Source: Kineosporia babensis
GTDB lineage: Bacteria; Actinomycetota; Actinomycetes; Actinomycetales; Kineosporiaceae
Reading direction: 5' to 3'
Assembly (NCBI RefSeq): GCF_021129305.1
Contig: NZ_JAJOMB010000022.1
Span: 123,666 to 187,665, forward strand
DNA length: 64,000 nt
Below, piece by piece: positions 1 to 8,465 of this stretch; position 1 is the stretch's first letter, and each line of letters begins with the position of its first letter. A program made the translations under genes and the position numbers. The notes beneath the pieces are model-generated. The model ran no database searches. It was not told the origin of the DNA and was given only the letters and a program-made list of their open reading frames with translations.

Positions 1-1
1 G

Positions 2-856
2 TCACATGGCGTCGGCCTCACCCGGAGCCGGCGGGCGCACGCTGGGGGCCATCCGGGTCGGGCGGGGGGCCGCCGGCGGGGCGGCCTTCCGGCCACCGAA
101 CCGCCAGGCCCGCAGCAGGCCGTCCGCGATCCGGAAATACGCCCGGGCCCCCGAGGAGCTGGGCGAGGTGGCGATGATCGTGGTGCCCACGCTGGGCGCC
201 TCGGCGAACTTCACCGAGCGCGGGATCGGGTTCAGCACCGGCACCCGGTAACGCCGCTTCACGTCGCCCAGCACCGCCCGGGCGTGCACCGAACGCTTGT
301 CGTACATCGTCGGCAGCAGACCGCGCACCCGCAGCCGGGGGTTGAGCAGGCGGTGCACGTCGGCCACGGTGTCCAGCAGCTGGCCCACCCCGCGGTGGCT
401 GAGCATCTCGCACTGCAGCGGCACGATCACCTCGTCGGCCGCGGCCAGCGCGTTCAGGGTGAGCAGGCCCAGGCTGGGCGAGCAGTCGAGCAGGATCACG
501 TCGTAGGTGGAGAGCACCTCCTCCAGGCCGCGGCGGACCACGAACTCGCGCTGCGGGGCGGGCAGCAGCATCGCCTCGGCGGCCAGCAGGTCGATCGTGG
601 AGGGGATCAGGTCCATCCCCTCGCTGGTGCGCAGCCGGGCCGTGGTCAGGTCCACCTCGCCACGCACCACGTCCGAGATGGAGTACTCGACCACGTCCGG
701 ATCGATGCCCAGGCTGAAGGTCAGCGACGACTGCGGGTCCAGATCGACCAGCAGGACGCGCAGCCCGCGCAGCACGAACGCCGCGCCGAGCGAGGCCACC
801 GAAGTGGTCTTGGCAACGCCGCCCTTCTGGTTGGCGACGGCGATTACGCGGCCCAT
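2..856 (-). CDS. ParA/Soj-family ATPase
   Basis: This is a 284-residue deviant-Walker P-loop ATPase of the ParA/MinD class, which drives positioning of DNA or protein cargo. The N-terminus carries the deviant Walker A loop NQKGGVAKTT (about residues 8-17), followed by VDLDPQ and the switch motif LLDCSPSLG. The start is the ATG at 856 because it lies directly before the first beta strand (MGRVIAVANQ) and follows a GGAGGGA ribosome site; an upstream in-frame extension to 955 is not needed. The C-terminal 35 residues are Pro/Ala-rich and disordered. No parB or parS sequence is visible here, so it is probably one of the orphan ParA proteins common in actinomycetes rather than the chromosome-segregation ParA. 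It is divergent from the following oxygenase-like gene. Confidence 0.9.
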   Translation of the reverse strand: MGRVIAVANQKGGVAKTTSVASLGAAFVLRGLRVLLVDLDPQSSLTFSLGIDPDVVEYSISDVVRGEVDLTTARLRTSEGMDLIPSTIDLLAAEAMLLPAPQREFVVRRGLEEVLSTYDVILLDCSPSLGLLTLNALAAADEVIVPLQCEMLSHRGVGQLLDTVADVHRLLNPRLRVRGLLPTMYDKRSVHARAVLGDVKRRYRVPVLNPIPRSVKFAEAPSVGTTIIATSPSSSGARAYFRIADGLLRAWRFGGRKAAPPAAPRPTRMAPSVRPPAPGEADAM

Positions 857-1149
857 GGATCGGTTCCCTCCAGACGGCGGGCCGGAAAGACCCGCTTTCA
901 GACTATCGACTGACTGTGTCCGATTGGGCCGTCGGAGGGCTCGACAGGCGATCAAGGGTCGAATCCGACAGGCTTACCCCCATGGCAGCAAGCGCGACGG
1001 ATGACAGCTGGGAACGGAGCAGTGCCCTTCTTCCCTTGGCCGGTGCCGCACGTTCCGACGGCAGATCGGTCGAGCTGGAGCCCGGACGTCGGCGAGGGAC
1101 GCCGCAATCCGCTGCCGGACGGGCCCGCCGGGCCTGGGGACAGGGACAG

Positions 1150-2061
1150 GTGGAACAGCACAAGAGCTACCACGAGCAGGCGCTTCAGCCGCAGCAGTGG
1201 GACTACCTGGAGCATCCGGCCGACCGCGCAGCGGCCGCCGGGGCCGATCCCGAGCCGGACGAGCCCGATGCCGATCACGAGTCCGACCAGGCGGGTCAGT
1301 GGGGGCTTTTCGGCCCGAGCACGGTGACCTGGCGGGTGCACTCGGACCCGCTGATCGGGCTGGCCACGCTGCGTGCCCTGGCCATGCAGGTGCTGCACCC
1401 GGAGGGCATGGCCAACGTGTTCGCCACCGCCCGGCGGGTGGACGACCCGTGGGACCGGCTGCAGTGGGCCCAGCGTCACATCGGTGCGGTGATCTTCGGC
1501 AACAGCATCGAGGCGGCGATGACCGGGGCCCGGCTGCGCGCGGTGATGGGTCAGGTCGGCGGGTTCTCCGGCGAGGGCAGCGAGTTCCGCGGCGACGACG
1601 AGGAACTGGTGTTGTGGATGCACTGCTGCCAGGTCGCCTCGTTCGTGGAGGTGACCCGGCGCGGTGGGCTCACGCTGAGCGATGCCGAGCACGAGGCCTA
1701 CCTGAACGAGCAGTTGCGCACGGCCGCGGTGTGGGGACTGGAGCCGGACCGGGTGCCGGCCACCCGCCGCGACCTGACCCGGTACTTCCGCCGGATGCGA
1801 CCCCAGCTGCGGATGACCCACGAGGCCCGGGCGTTCATCAGTTCGCTGATCAGCCCGGCCGTTCCGGAGCTGCTGGCGCTGACCCAGCGCAACCGGCCGT
1901 CCTGGGCGCCGGTCGCCGGGCTGGCCTGGTCCTCGCTGCCGAACTGGGCGCGCGGGATGTATTCGTCGGTCCCGGGTGACGGCGCCGGCTCGCTGGCCCC
2001 GTCGGCCGCCACGGTGGCCCTGCACTCGCTGCGCGACGAGCTGCACCGCAACCGCCACTGA
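1150..2061 (+). CDS. Oxygenase MpaB family (DUF2236) protein
   Basis: The product matches the DUF2236/MpaB-Lcp family, haem-dependent oxygenase-like proteins often found in actinomycetes. The diagnostic stretch begins with GLFGPSTVTWRVHSD, continues with MQVLHPEGMANVF and includes MHCCQVASF, where the histidines are the expected haem or structural ligands. The GTG at 1150 was chosen because it follows a GGGACAGGGACAG stretch and leaves a short acidic leader before the domain. In-frame alternatives are ATG at 982 and GTG at 916, which would add a poorly conserved N-terminus. No signal peptide is evident. The substrate is unknown, and the neighbours do not suggest one. Confidence 0.8.
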   Translation: MEQHKSYHEQALQPQQWDYLEHPADRAAAAGADPEPDEPDADHESDQAGQWGLFGPSTVTWRVHSDPLIGLATLRALAMQVLHPEGMANVFATARRVDDPWDRLQWAQRHIGAVIFGNSIEAAMTGARLRAVMGQVGGFSGEGSEFRGDDEELVLWMHCCQVASFVEVTRRGGLTLSDAEHEAYLNEQLRTAAVWGLEPDRVPATRRDLTRYFRRMRPQLRMTHEARAFISSLISPAVPELLALTQRNRPSWAPVAGLAWSSLPNWARGMYSSVPGDGAGSLAPSAATVALHSLRDELHRNRH

Positions 2062-2093
2062 AAGTCCGCTCGCCTCACTCAGGGTGCGCACCG

Positions 2094-2123
2094 ACGTCCT
2101 CAAGCCGTTTGGTTTGAGGACGT
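2094..2123 (+). terminator. Perfect 10-bp hairpin after the MpaB-like gene
   Basis: ACGTCCTCAA at 2094-2103 pairs perfectly with TTGAGGACGT at 2114-2123 across a 10-base loop, 32 bases after the stop codon of the upstream gene. There is no long T-tract, which is usual for actinomycete terminators. It could also be a dyad operator for the downstream gene at 2324. Confidence 0.5.
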
Positions 2124-2323
2124 TCGCGGTTTGGTTCCCGGAGTGACCCGATTTTGGTTGCCGAGACAATGAAACCCGATCCGGATCGCCGGAAGTATGC
2201 GATCCGTCACGCAACGTCGGTGTTTCATCCCCAAAACCCGGTTGCAGCCATTAGCCTGGCCCTGCCCCGGCACCGATGACGGGGCCCCTGCCCTGCTCCT
2301 GAGCCAGACGAGGCGGTCCGCGG

Positions 2324-3307
2324 ATGAACCGAGTGCCTGCGCCCGGCAGCCGGGGTGGTCTCGACCACGACCTGCTCGACCAGCTCGCCGCCCAGGTCCG
2401 CCGGCTCTCCGACGACTACCTCACGCAACCTCCGCTGGCCCTGGTCGGCCCGGTCTGGCGGCTGCGGCGCGAGGTCTTCGAGCTCTTGGAGAAGCGCCAG
2501 CGCCCCAGCCTCACCGCGCCGCTGTACTCGCTGGCCGGCCGGCTGTGCGCGCTGATCGCCCACGCCAGCGCCGACCTCGGGGATCCGGTGGCGGCCGAGA
2601 CCAACACCCGCACCGCCTGGCTCTGCGCCGAGCTGGCCGACGACGACTCGCTGCGGGCCTTCCTGCGCTGGGTCCAGTCGAACGTGGCCTACTGGGGCGG
2701 CGACTACCCGCTCGCCGCCCAGATCGCGCACAGCGGGCGGCGGCACGCCACCAAGGGCAGCAACCTGCTGCGGCTGGTCAGCGCCGAGGCCCGGGCCTGG
2801 GCCGCCTGCGGTGAGACGAAACAGGTGGAGCAGGCGCTCAGCGCGGCCCGCACCGCGCGCGAGCTGGACACCGTGGACGACCAGCCCGGGGTGTTCCGCT
2901 TCAGCCCGGCCAAGGCCGCCTACTACGCCAGCGAGGCCTGGCTGGCGCTGGGCGGTGAGGCCAATGCCCGGCTGGCCGCGCGCGAGGCCGGTGAGGCGCT
3001 GCAACTGCTCGAGGTCGCGGTCCCGGCCCAGCGCTGCCCCGAGCTCGTCGCCGCCGCCCGGCTCGACCTGTGCAACGCCCACCTGGCGTTGAGCGACCTG
3101 GACGCGGCGGCCGGGGAGCTGCGTCAGGTGCTGTCCCTGCCGGCTGACAACCGCACCGAGCCGATCGTCGGCCGGGTCTCCACCGCCGCACGCACGCTGC
3201 AATCCGGCGTTTTCACCCATTCAGCTCTATCCAGGCAGCTACTGGACGAGATCGCCTTGTTCCGGGCCTATCCGGCCCGTCGGGACCTCTCGGACGCCCT
3301 GACCTGA
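2324..3307 (+). CDS. TPR-like helical-repeat protein resembling the C-terminal half of XRE-type regulators
   Basis: The 327-residue product is an all-alpha, Ala/Leu-rich protein with repeated helix pairs (for example SLRAFLRWVQSNVAYWGGDY and the stretch around LLRLVSAEARAWAACG). This is the pattern of the tetratricopeptide portion of Streptomyces-type XRE regulators that sense peptides or ligands. Unlike those regulators it has no N-terminal helix-turn-helix: residues 1-25 are short and Pro/Gly-rich, then the helical repeats begin. No membrane segment or signal peptide is visible. It is 57 bases upstream of the LOG-like gene and in the same direction, so the two may be cotranscribed. The function is unknown. 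Confidence 0.7.
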   Translation: MNRVPAPGSRGGLDHDLLDQLAAQVRRLSDDYLTQPPLALVGPVWRLRREVFELLEKRQRPSLTAPLYSLAGRLCALIAHASADLGDPVAAETNTRTAWLCAELADDDSLRAFLRWVQSNVAYWGGDYPLAAQIAHSGRRHATKGSNLLRLVSAEARAWAACGETKQVEQALSAARTARELDTVDDQPGVFRFSPAKAAYYASEAWLALGGEANARLAAREAGEALQLLEVAVPAQRCPELVAAARLDLCNAHLALSDLDAAAGELRQVLSLPADNRTEPIVGRVSTAARTLQSGVFTHSALSRQLLDEIALFRAYPARRDLSDALT

Positions 3308-3364
3308 TCAGCCGTCCCGGAGCTCCACCGGCGTCCTCACCCGCTCTGCGAAGGGATCCGCATC

Positions 3365-3889
3365 GTGCTGCCTCCATCGCCCCGGCCCACCCCGAACCGT
3401 GAGGAGACCGACCGGGTCTTCCAGGTCGCGGTCTGCGGCCCGCGCAACTGCACCGACGAGCAGGCCGCGGCGGCCAGACAGGTAGGTGTTCTGCTGGCCG
3501 AGGCCGGAGCGGTGGTGATCTGCGGGGGCGGCACCGGGGTCATGGCCGCGGTGGCGGCCGGGGTGCGCTCGGCCGGCGGCACCGTGATCGGCATCCGCCC
3601 CGGGGCCGATCGCGAGGGCGCCAGCCCGGATCTGTCGGTCACCATCGTCACGAACATCGGCGAGGCACGTAACGCCGTCATCGTCTGGAGCGCGGATGCG
3701 GTGATCGCGGTCGGGGGTTCGTGGGGCACGCTCAGCGAGGTCGCGCTGGCCCGGCGCCGGGGTGGGGTGCCGGTGGTGGTGCTGGACGGCTGGCGGGTGG
3801 TCGGGCCGGACGGCACAACTGTGGACGACGGCATCGCCTACGTGAGCAGCCCCGAGGAAGCGGTGCAACAGGCACTGCTCACTGCCTGA
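3365..3889 (+). CDS. TIGR00725/LOG-like Rossmann-fold protein
   Basis: The 174-residue product has the SLOG Rossmann fold: a nucleotide-binding ICGGGTGVMAAVAAGVRSAGG stretch centred near residue 60, and the family signature AVGGSWGTLSEVALA near residue 120. It belongs to the TIGR00725 group, distant relatives of the Lonely Guy phosphoribohydrolases, and lacks the canonical PGGxGTxxE active-site motif. The start is GTG at 3365, eight bases after a GAAGGGA ribosome site. The biochemical role of this group is not established; nucleotide or nucleotide-derivative binding is the only safe inference. It ends 11 bases before the convergent RecB-like gene. Confidence 0.8.
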   Translation: MLPPSPRPTPNREETDRVFQVAVCGPRNCTDEQAAAARQVGVLLAEAGAVVICGGGTGVMAAVAAGVRSAGGTVIGIRPGADREGASPDLSVTIVTNIGEARNAVIVWSADAVIAVGGSWGTLSEVALARRRGGVPVVVLDGWRVVGPDGTTVDDGIAYVSSPEEAVQQALLTA

Positions 3890-3899
3890 GCAGGTTGTC

Positions 3900-4739
3900 T
3901 CACTGCTTGAGCGCGCTCCAGGGCGGGCGGTCCTCGGAGGCTGCCCGCCCTTCGGGGCAGGACCGGCGGAAATCGCAGAACGAGCAGCCCGGGCCGGGGT
4001 TCGGCGGGAACACGTCATCTCCACGCCGGCCCTCGGCGAACGCCGCATCGGCCGCCGCGGCCTGCTCGCCCAGCGAATCCGCCTCGGCCAGCTTGCGTTC
4101 CAGCCCGGCCAGGTCGTAGCGCGCCACCGCGCGGGTTCCGGTGGGCAGGTGATGCAGCTCGACCTGCACGCACTGCCGCCGGTAGGTGCGCGCGGTGGCC
4201 ACGGCGTACACGGCCAGGGCCAGGCTGGCGAAGGCGTCTTCCTCGGTGGGCTCGCGGCGGCCGGTCTTGTAGTCGACCACCACGAGTTCGTCGTCCCGCA
4301 GATCGATCAAGTCCACCCGGCCCGACAAAGCCAGCCGCGACGTCCGTGCATTGACTGTTCGCTCTACCCCGACCGGTTCGGCCAGAGGGTCGGTCTCCGA
4401 GCCGTACAGGTAGTCCTTCACCCAGTCCACGGCCCGCCGCCCCGCCGCGGCCGACTGCTCCCGGTCGGCGAAACCATCGCTCAGCCAGCGTTTGCGCACC
4501 AGTTGATACGCCAGTTCGGGGTCCCGGCGTTCGGGCGGGGTACCCCACCAGTCGGCCAGGGCGGAGTGCACCGCGGCGCCGATGCTGGTGTGTGCCCAGG
4601 CCGGTCCGCGCGGCGGCTGAGGCTTGTCCAGGTAGGTAAAGCGGTAGCGGCGCGGGCAGTCTCGCCAGTTGACCAGGCGGGTCGGGGTGCAGGGGTAGAG
4701 CGGTTCCGGCATCCCCAGGAGCTCGAGCTGGTCACTCAC
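3900..4739 (-). CDS. RecB-family PD-(D/E)XK exonuclease with Fe-S-type cysteines
   Basis: This 279-residue protein is a stand-alone PDDEXK_1 nuclease of the RecB/Cas4-like type. The catalytic core is seen as SGRVDLIDLRDDELVVVDYKTG, where the D, the D of VVVDYK and the K form the metal site. A cysteine pattern typical of 4Fe-4S nucleases is present: one cysteine near residue 28 (DCPRRYRF) and three at the C-terminus (CSFCDFRRSCPEG). It probably acts in DNA repair. The GTG start (4737-4739) overlaps the stop of the upstream PHP gene by four bases, so the two are translationally coupled. Confidence 0.88.
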   Translation of the reverse strand: MSDQLELLGMPEPLYPCTPTRLVNWRDCPRRYRFTYLDKPQPPRGPAWAHTSIGAAVHSALADWWGTPPERRDPELAYQLVRKRWLSDGFADREQSAAAGRRAVDWVKDYLYGSETDPLAEPVGVERTVNARTSRLALSGRVDLIDLRDDELVVVDYKTGRREPTEEDAFASLALAVYAVATARTYRRQCVQVELHHLPTGTRAVARYDLAGLERKLAEADSLGEQAAAADAAFAEGRRGDDVFPPNPGPGCSFCDFRRSCPEGRAASEDRPPWSALKQ

Positions 4740-5581
4740 CCGTGGATCACCCGCTCCGGGGTTCCGAGCGCGATGATCTTCTCCAGCACCTCGGGCGCGG
4801 TGGTGTGCTCACCGATCCGGTTGACCTTGCCGGTGCCGTGGTAGTCGCTGGAACCGGTGGTCAGCAGGCCTAGGTCGGCAGCCAGGCCGCGCAGCACCTG
4901 CTTGTCCCGCTCCTCGTGGTCCCGGTGGTCCACCTCCAGCCCGGCCAGCCCGCTCTCGGCGAGCGCGGCGATGTCGGCCTCCGAGACCAGCCGCCCGCGC
5001 TTGCCGGCCCGCGGGTGCGCCATCACCGGTACTCCGCCGGCCGCTCGCACCAGGCGCACGATCAGCCCTGCCTCGGGCGCGTGGTACGGCAGGTAGTACG
5101 GCGAGCGACCGTGCAGCACGGTGGCGAAGGCCTCGTCGCGGGTGGCCACCGCCCCGGCCTCGATCAGGGCGTCGGCGATGTGCGGGCGACCCACCGCGGC
5201 ACCCGGCTCACACTGCCGCTGTACGTCGGCCCAGGTGATGTCGAAGTCCTTCGCCAGCCGCCGGACCATCCGCTCGGCCCGGGTCAGCCGGTCGAGCTTG
5301 GTCTGCTCCTGCTCGGCCAGCAGCGCCGGGTCGGCCGGGTCGTGCAGGTAGGCCAGCATGTGCACGCCGATCCCGCCGACCTGGCAGGAGATCTCGGCGC
5401 CGGGCAGCAGGGTTAGGCCCAGCCGGCGGGCGGCCTCGGCCGCGGCCGGCACCCCGACCGTGGTGTCGTGGTCGGTGAGCGCGACGACGTCGAGCCCCGC
5501 AGCGGCGGCCGCCTCCATCACCCCGGCCGGGGTCTCGGTTCCGTCCGAGGCACTGGAGTGGGCGTGAAGGTCGATTCGCAC
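4736..5581 (-). CDS. PHP-domain phosphoesterase
   Basis: The 281-residue protein opens with the PHP metal-binding motif RIDLHAHSSASDG and continues with LTDHDTT, GAEIS and a late SSDYHGTGK, covering the expected trinuclear metal ligands of the PHP family. Related actinobacterial and enterobacterial (YciV/RnaAM-like) members hydrolyse nucleotide 3',5'-bisphosphates or short RNA 5' ends. The start is GTG at 5581, immediately before the first metal motif; reading further upstream would run into unrelated sequence. It lies five bases from the DUF6758 gene and overlaps the RecB-like nuclease gene by four bases, which suggests a nucleic-acid processing operon. Confidence 0.9.
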   Translation of the reverse strand: MRIDLHAHSSASDGTETPAGVMEAAAAAGLDVVALTDHDTTVGVPAAAEAARRLGLTLLPGAEISCQVGGIGVHMLAYLHDPADPALLAEQEQTKLDRLTRAERMVRRLAKDFDITWADVQRQCEPGAAVGRPHIADALIEAGAVATRDEAFATVLHGRSPYYLPYHAPEAGLIVRLVRAAGGVPVMAHPRAGKRGRLVSEADIAALAESGLAGLEVDHRDHEERDKQVLRGLAADLGLLTTGSSDYHGTGKVNRIGEHTTAPEVLEKIIALGTPERVIHG

Positions 5582-5586
5582 GCAGG

Positions 5587-6240
5587 TCAGCGTAGGCGGG
5601 GCGTCAGCGAACCGCAGGGCAGGTCCGGCTCGGTCTCCACATTGCGGGCATCGACGAGGCAGAACCGGTTCAGCAGAGCCAGCGCCGCCGAGCTCGGCCA
5701 GGCCAGCACCCAGAGCCAGACCCCGGAGGCCTCCCCCACGTAGGCCAGGCCGCCGTCCACCGGCACCGACCACAGCGGCACCTCGTGGTCGTCGGCCTCC
5801 AGCTTGATCTCGGCCGGGTCGTGCGCCGCCTTCTCGGCCAGCAGCGGTCCGGGGTCCACCCCGTGCATCCCGGCCAGGTGCGCCCCCAGGCCGATCCCCG
5901 GCTGCTCGGCCACGAACATCAGGTCGACGGTCGGTTCCTCGTCGCCCATCTCCGGCAGCGGGTGCGGCCCGGAGACCGCCACGACACAGGCCACCGTGCC
6001 CCCGGCGCCCGCCCCGGCCCACTGCAGACCGGTGACCTCCCAGCCCTGCGGAAGCGGACGCGGCATCCAGACCGGCACCAGCGAGTCGAGCGCCACCTGC
6101 CGGAGAAGTTTCTGCGTAGGCACCTGGGCCGGCCCGACCGGAACGATCTGGCCGTGTTCCTCACAGGTCCAGGTGCCGCCGTGCTCGCCCGGCTCCCGGG
6201 CGACCGAGCCACAGCGTGGACAGGTCCGCAGAAGGGTCAC
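5587..6240 (-). CDS. DUF6758 family protein with N-terminal zinc ribbon
   Basis: The N-terminus has CPRCGSVAREPGEHGGTWTC, a zinc ribbon, followed by a conserved domain with VPVWMPRPLPQGWEVTG, GLGAHLAGM, SGVWLWVLAWP and a final PCGSLTPRL. This matches the DUF6758 family of actinobacteria, which is typically next to a PHP gene as here. The function is unknown; some members have been labelled phosphotransacetylase without visible support. GTG at 6240 gives a 217-residue protein beginning just before the ribbon; an in-frame ATG at 6324 is possible. The gene is divergent from the M24 peptidase gene. Confidence 0.8.
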   Translation of the reverse strand: MTLLRTCPRCGSVAREPGEHGGTWTCEEHGQIVPVGPAQVPTQKLLRQVALDSLVPVWMPRPLPQGWEVTGLQWAGAGAGGTVACVVAVSGPHPLPEMGDEEPTVDLMFVAEQPGIGLGAHLAGMHGVDPGPLLAEKAAHDPAEIKLEADDHEVPLWSVPVDGGLAYVGEASGVWLWVLAWPSSAALALLNRFCLVDARNVETEPDLPCGSLTPRLR

Positions 6241-6453
6241 ACAGAGACGGTTGCCTGCCCGGAGCCGCAGGTCAAGCCGCCGCGCGAGGCCATCCGGCCA
6301 TCTGTCGCACCACCCGCAGGCCATCGGGCGGGCCGGCCGGGCGACGATCGGGCGGCAGCGCACGAACGGCCCAGAGCTCTGCTGTCCGGATTGGGCCGGA
6401 ACGCTGCTGAACCCGCGAATCCCGCCTGACTGCCCGTGGCCGGAGGCGGCAGA

Positions 6454-7968
6454 ATGTTGCCCATGAGCGAGAACGAACCCGTTGTGCAGGGCCCTGAGGG
6501 CGAATCCGCGAAGCCTCAGGAGGTCGAGCACCGGGAGCGGCCGAACTCGCCGGCTTTCCGTAAGTTCATCGCCTCCGGCTGGGCCCCGCGGTCCTCGGAC
6601 CAGCCCGCCCGCATGCCTTCCGCCTCCTACGCGGCCGAGCGCCGGGCCCGCCTGGTGGCCGAACTGCCCGGTGAGCGTCTGGTGCTGCCGGCCGGGGTCT
6701 TCCGGGTCCGCAGCAACGACACCGACCACCGCTTCCGGCCGCACTCCGCCTTCGCCCACCTCACCGGGCTGGGCACCGACCGGGAGCCGGACGCGGCCCT
6801 GGTGATCGAGTCCGGCGGCGAAGCCGTGCTCTACTTCCAGCCCCGGGCCGAGCGGGACACCGAACAGTTCTTCGCCGACCCGCGTTACGGCGAGCTCTGG
6901 GTGGGCGTACGGCCCAGCCTGGAAGAGGTGGAGGCCGAGACCGGTCTGGCCTGCCGCCCGCTGGACGACCTGCGCGATGCGATCACCAAGGACGTCGGCG
7001 CGGTCAAGGTCCGGGTGGTGCGCGACGCCGACCCGAGCCTGGACACGCTGCTCGACCAGGCTCGCGCCGAGGCCGGGGTCGGCGCGGACGAGGCTCACCA
7101 GGCCGACCAGGAACTCACCCGCATCGTCTCCGAGCTGCGCCTGGTGAAGGACGAGTTCGAGGTCGCCGAGATGCGCCGGGCGGTGGACGTCACGGCCAGG
7201 GGTTTCGCGGACATCGTCCGGGCCCTGCCCGAAGCCGTGTCCGCGGTGCGCGGTGAGCGCGTGGTCGAGACGGTGTTCGAGAGCCGGGCCCGGCGGGAGG
7301 GCAACGGCGTCGGCTACGACACCATCGCCGCCTCCGGGCCGCACGCCTGCACCCTGCACTGGATCCGTAACGACGGCCCGGTCAACGAGAACGACCTGGT
7401 GCTGGTGGACGCCGGGGTGGAGGTGGACAGCCTGTACACCGCCGACGTCACCCGCACCCTGCCGGTCTCGGGCCGGTTCAGCGAGCCGCAGCGCCGGGTC
7501 TACCAGGCCGTGCTGGACGCCGCCGACGCCGCGTTCGCCGCGGCCCGGCCCGGGGTGAAGTTCCGCGAGGTGCACGCCGCGGCCATGCAGGTGATCGCCC
7601 GCACCCTGGCCGAGTGGGACCTGCTGCCCGGCACCGCCGAGGAGTCGCTGCAGCGCGAGGGCCAGTTCCACCGCCGCTGGATGGTGCACGGCACCAGCCA
7701 CCACCTCGGCATCGACGTGCACGACTGCGCCCAGGCCCGCAAGGAGATGTACCTGGACGCCGAGCTGCAGCCGGGCATGATCTTCACGATCGAGCCCGGC
7801 CTCTACTTCGGCCCGCACGACCTGCTGGCGCCCGAGGAACTGCGCGGCATCGGGGTCCGGATCGAGGACGACGTGCTGGTCACTGCCGACGGGGTGGAGA
7901 ACCTCTCGGCCGGGCTGCCGCGCCGGCCGGACGAGATCGAGGCCTGGATGGCTTCGTTGCGCGCCTGA
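6454..7968 (+). CDS. Aminopeptidase P-type M24 metallopeptidase
   Basis: This 504-residue protein has the two-domain architecture of Xaa-Pro aminopeptidase: an N-terminal AMP_N domain (residues about 45-190, with RVRSNDTDHRFRPHSAF) and a C-terminal pita-bread M24 domain. The five metal ligands are visible in LVDAGVEVDSLYTADVT (two Asp), HGTSHHLGIDVHD (His), IEPGLYF (Glu) and VRIEDDV (Glu). It removes N-terminal residues that precede proline. The ATG at 6454 lies seven bases after a clear GGAGG; the ATG at 6463 (MSENEP) is the alternative but is 16 bases from that site. Two strong hairpins follow the stop codon. Confidence 0.92.
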   Translation: MLPMSENEPVVQGPEGESAKPQEVEHRERPNSPAFRKFIASGWAPRSSDQPARMPSASYAAERRARLVAELPGERLVLPAGVFRVRSNDTDHRFRPHSAFAHLTGLGTDREPDAALVIESGGEAVLYFQPRAERDTEQFFADPRYGELWVGVRPSLEEVEAETGLACRPLDDLRDAITKDVGAVKVRVVRDADPSLDTLLDQARAEAGVGADEAHQADQELTRIVSELRLVKDEFEVAEMRRAVDVTARGFADIVRALPEAVSAVRGERVVETVFESRARREGNGVGYDTIAASGPHACTLHWIRNDGPVNENDLVLVDAGVEVDSLYTADVTRTLPVSGRFSEPQRRVYQAVLDAADAAFAAARPGVKFREVHAAAMQVIARTLAEWDLLPGTAEESLQREGQFHRRWMVHGTSHHLGIDVHDCAQARKEMYLDAELQPGMIFTIEPGLYFGPHDLLAPEELRGIGVRIEDDVLVTADGVENLSAGLPRRPDEIEAWMASLRA

Positions 7969-7979
7969 GCAAACCGCGT

Positions 7980-8003
7980 CACCGGCCGCTTGGGCGGCCG
8001 GTG
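7980..8003 (+). terminator. Hairpin terminator 1 after the M24 peptidase
   Basis: CACCGGCCGC at 7980-7989 pairs perfectly with GCGGCCGGTG at 7994-8003 around a TTGG loop, 12 bases after the stop codon. Confidence 0.75.
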
Positions 8004-8030
8004 CGCGCCTCGTCCCTCATTGGGTCTTCC

Positions 8031-8066
8031 ACAGCCCGCCCCGGAATCGTCTCCGGGGCGGGCTGT
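8031..8066 (+). terminator. Hairpin terminator 2 after the M24 peptidase
   Basis: ACAGCCCGCCCCGG at 8031-8044 pairs perfectly with CCGGGGCGGGCTGT at 8053-8066 around an eight-base loop, followed by AACGCTTT. A 14-bp GC-rich stem makes this the strongest terminator candidate between the peptidase and corA. Confidence 0.8.
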
Positions 8067-8193
8067 AACGCTTTGCCCGTCGATCACGATGTTTGCGTGG
8101 GCGTGAGCCCGGGGCCCAGGTCATCACCTGGTCACCCGGACTTCGGACGGATGTCCAGGGATTGGCCTCTGCCGGTGCTACCCGAGGGTTAGC

Positions 8194-8289
8194 ATGAGCG
8201 GCGGCCGAATGCCGTTCCGTCCGCCCGTACGGCTGATCAAGGGCGCGGTCGCACGGTCGATGATGCTCTTCGACGAAGGTCCCGGATGA
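8194..8289 (+). CDS. Candidate upstream ORF 1 in the corA leader (31 aa)
   Basis: ATG at 8194 follows GAGGG with five bases of spacing and reads 31 codons (MSGGRMPFRPPVRLIKG...) to TGA at 8287. It is basic and Arg/Pro-rich. It sits at the start of an otherwise unexplained leader before corA. Coding status rests only on the ribosome site and open frame, so it may be chance. Confidence 0.25.
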   Translation: MSGGRMPFRPPVRLIKGAVARSMMLFDEGPG

Positions 8290-8303
8290 GGGAGGTGAGA
8301 TCG

Positions 8304-8417
8304 GTGCCGTCCAGAGATGACACCCCTGCCAGTACCGACTCCCCCGCGGATCATGAGCTCCGCGCTGCCCGTTGTCCCCGGGCCGGCGGAGCTTTCACAG
8401 GGTTGCGCCCGACCTGA
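8304..8417 (+). CDS. Candidate upstream ORF 2 in the corA leader (37 aa)
   Basis: GTG at 8304 follows GGGAGGTGA with good spacing. The 37-codon peptide begins with an acidic, Pro-interspersed segment (SRDDTPASTDSPADHE) and ends at TGA 8415. Its 3' half overlaps a long hairpin whose outer stem is AGCTCCGC 8356-8363 with GCGGAGCT 8386-8393 and whose inner stem is GCCCG 8367-8371 with CGGGC 8379-8383. Enterobacterial Mg2+ transporter genes have acidic/Pro leader peptides that act as translation-coupled Mg2+ sensors; a similar role here is an inference. Confidence 0.35.
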   Translation: MPSRDDTPASTDSPADHELRAARCPRAGGAFTGLRPT

Positions 8418-8465
8418 CGCGCCGCCCTCCGCGGGTCTGCCTTTGCAACGGAGGTGACCCCCCTC

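Noticed and set aside
4736..6022. An extended start for the PHP protein upstream of 5581
   Set aside because: The extension would overlap the DUF6758 gene in another frame, and the PHP domain begins directly at GTG 5581.
8280..8465. An M-box-type Mg2+ riboswitch before corA
   Set aside because: A GGTGAG and CGCTGCCCG were noted, but their order and spacing do not reproduce the M-box core, so I only report the leader ORFs and hairpin.
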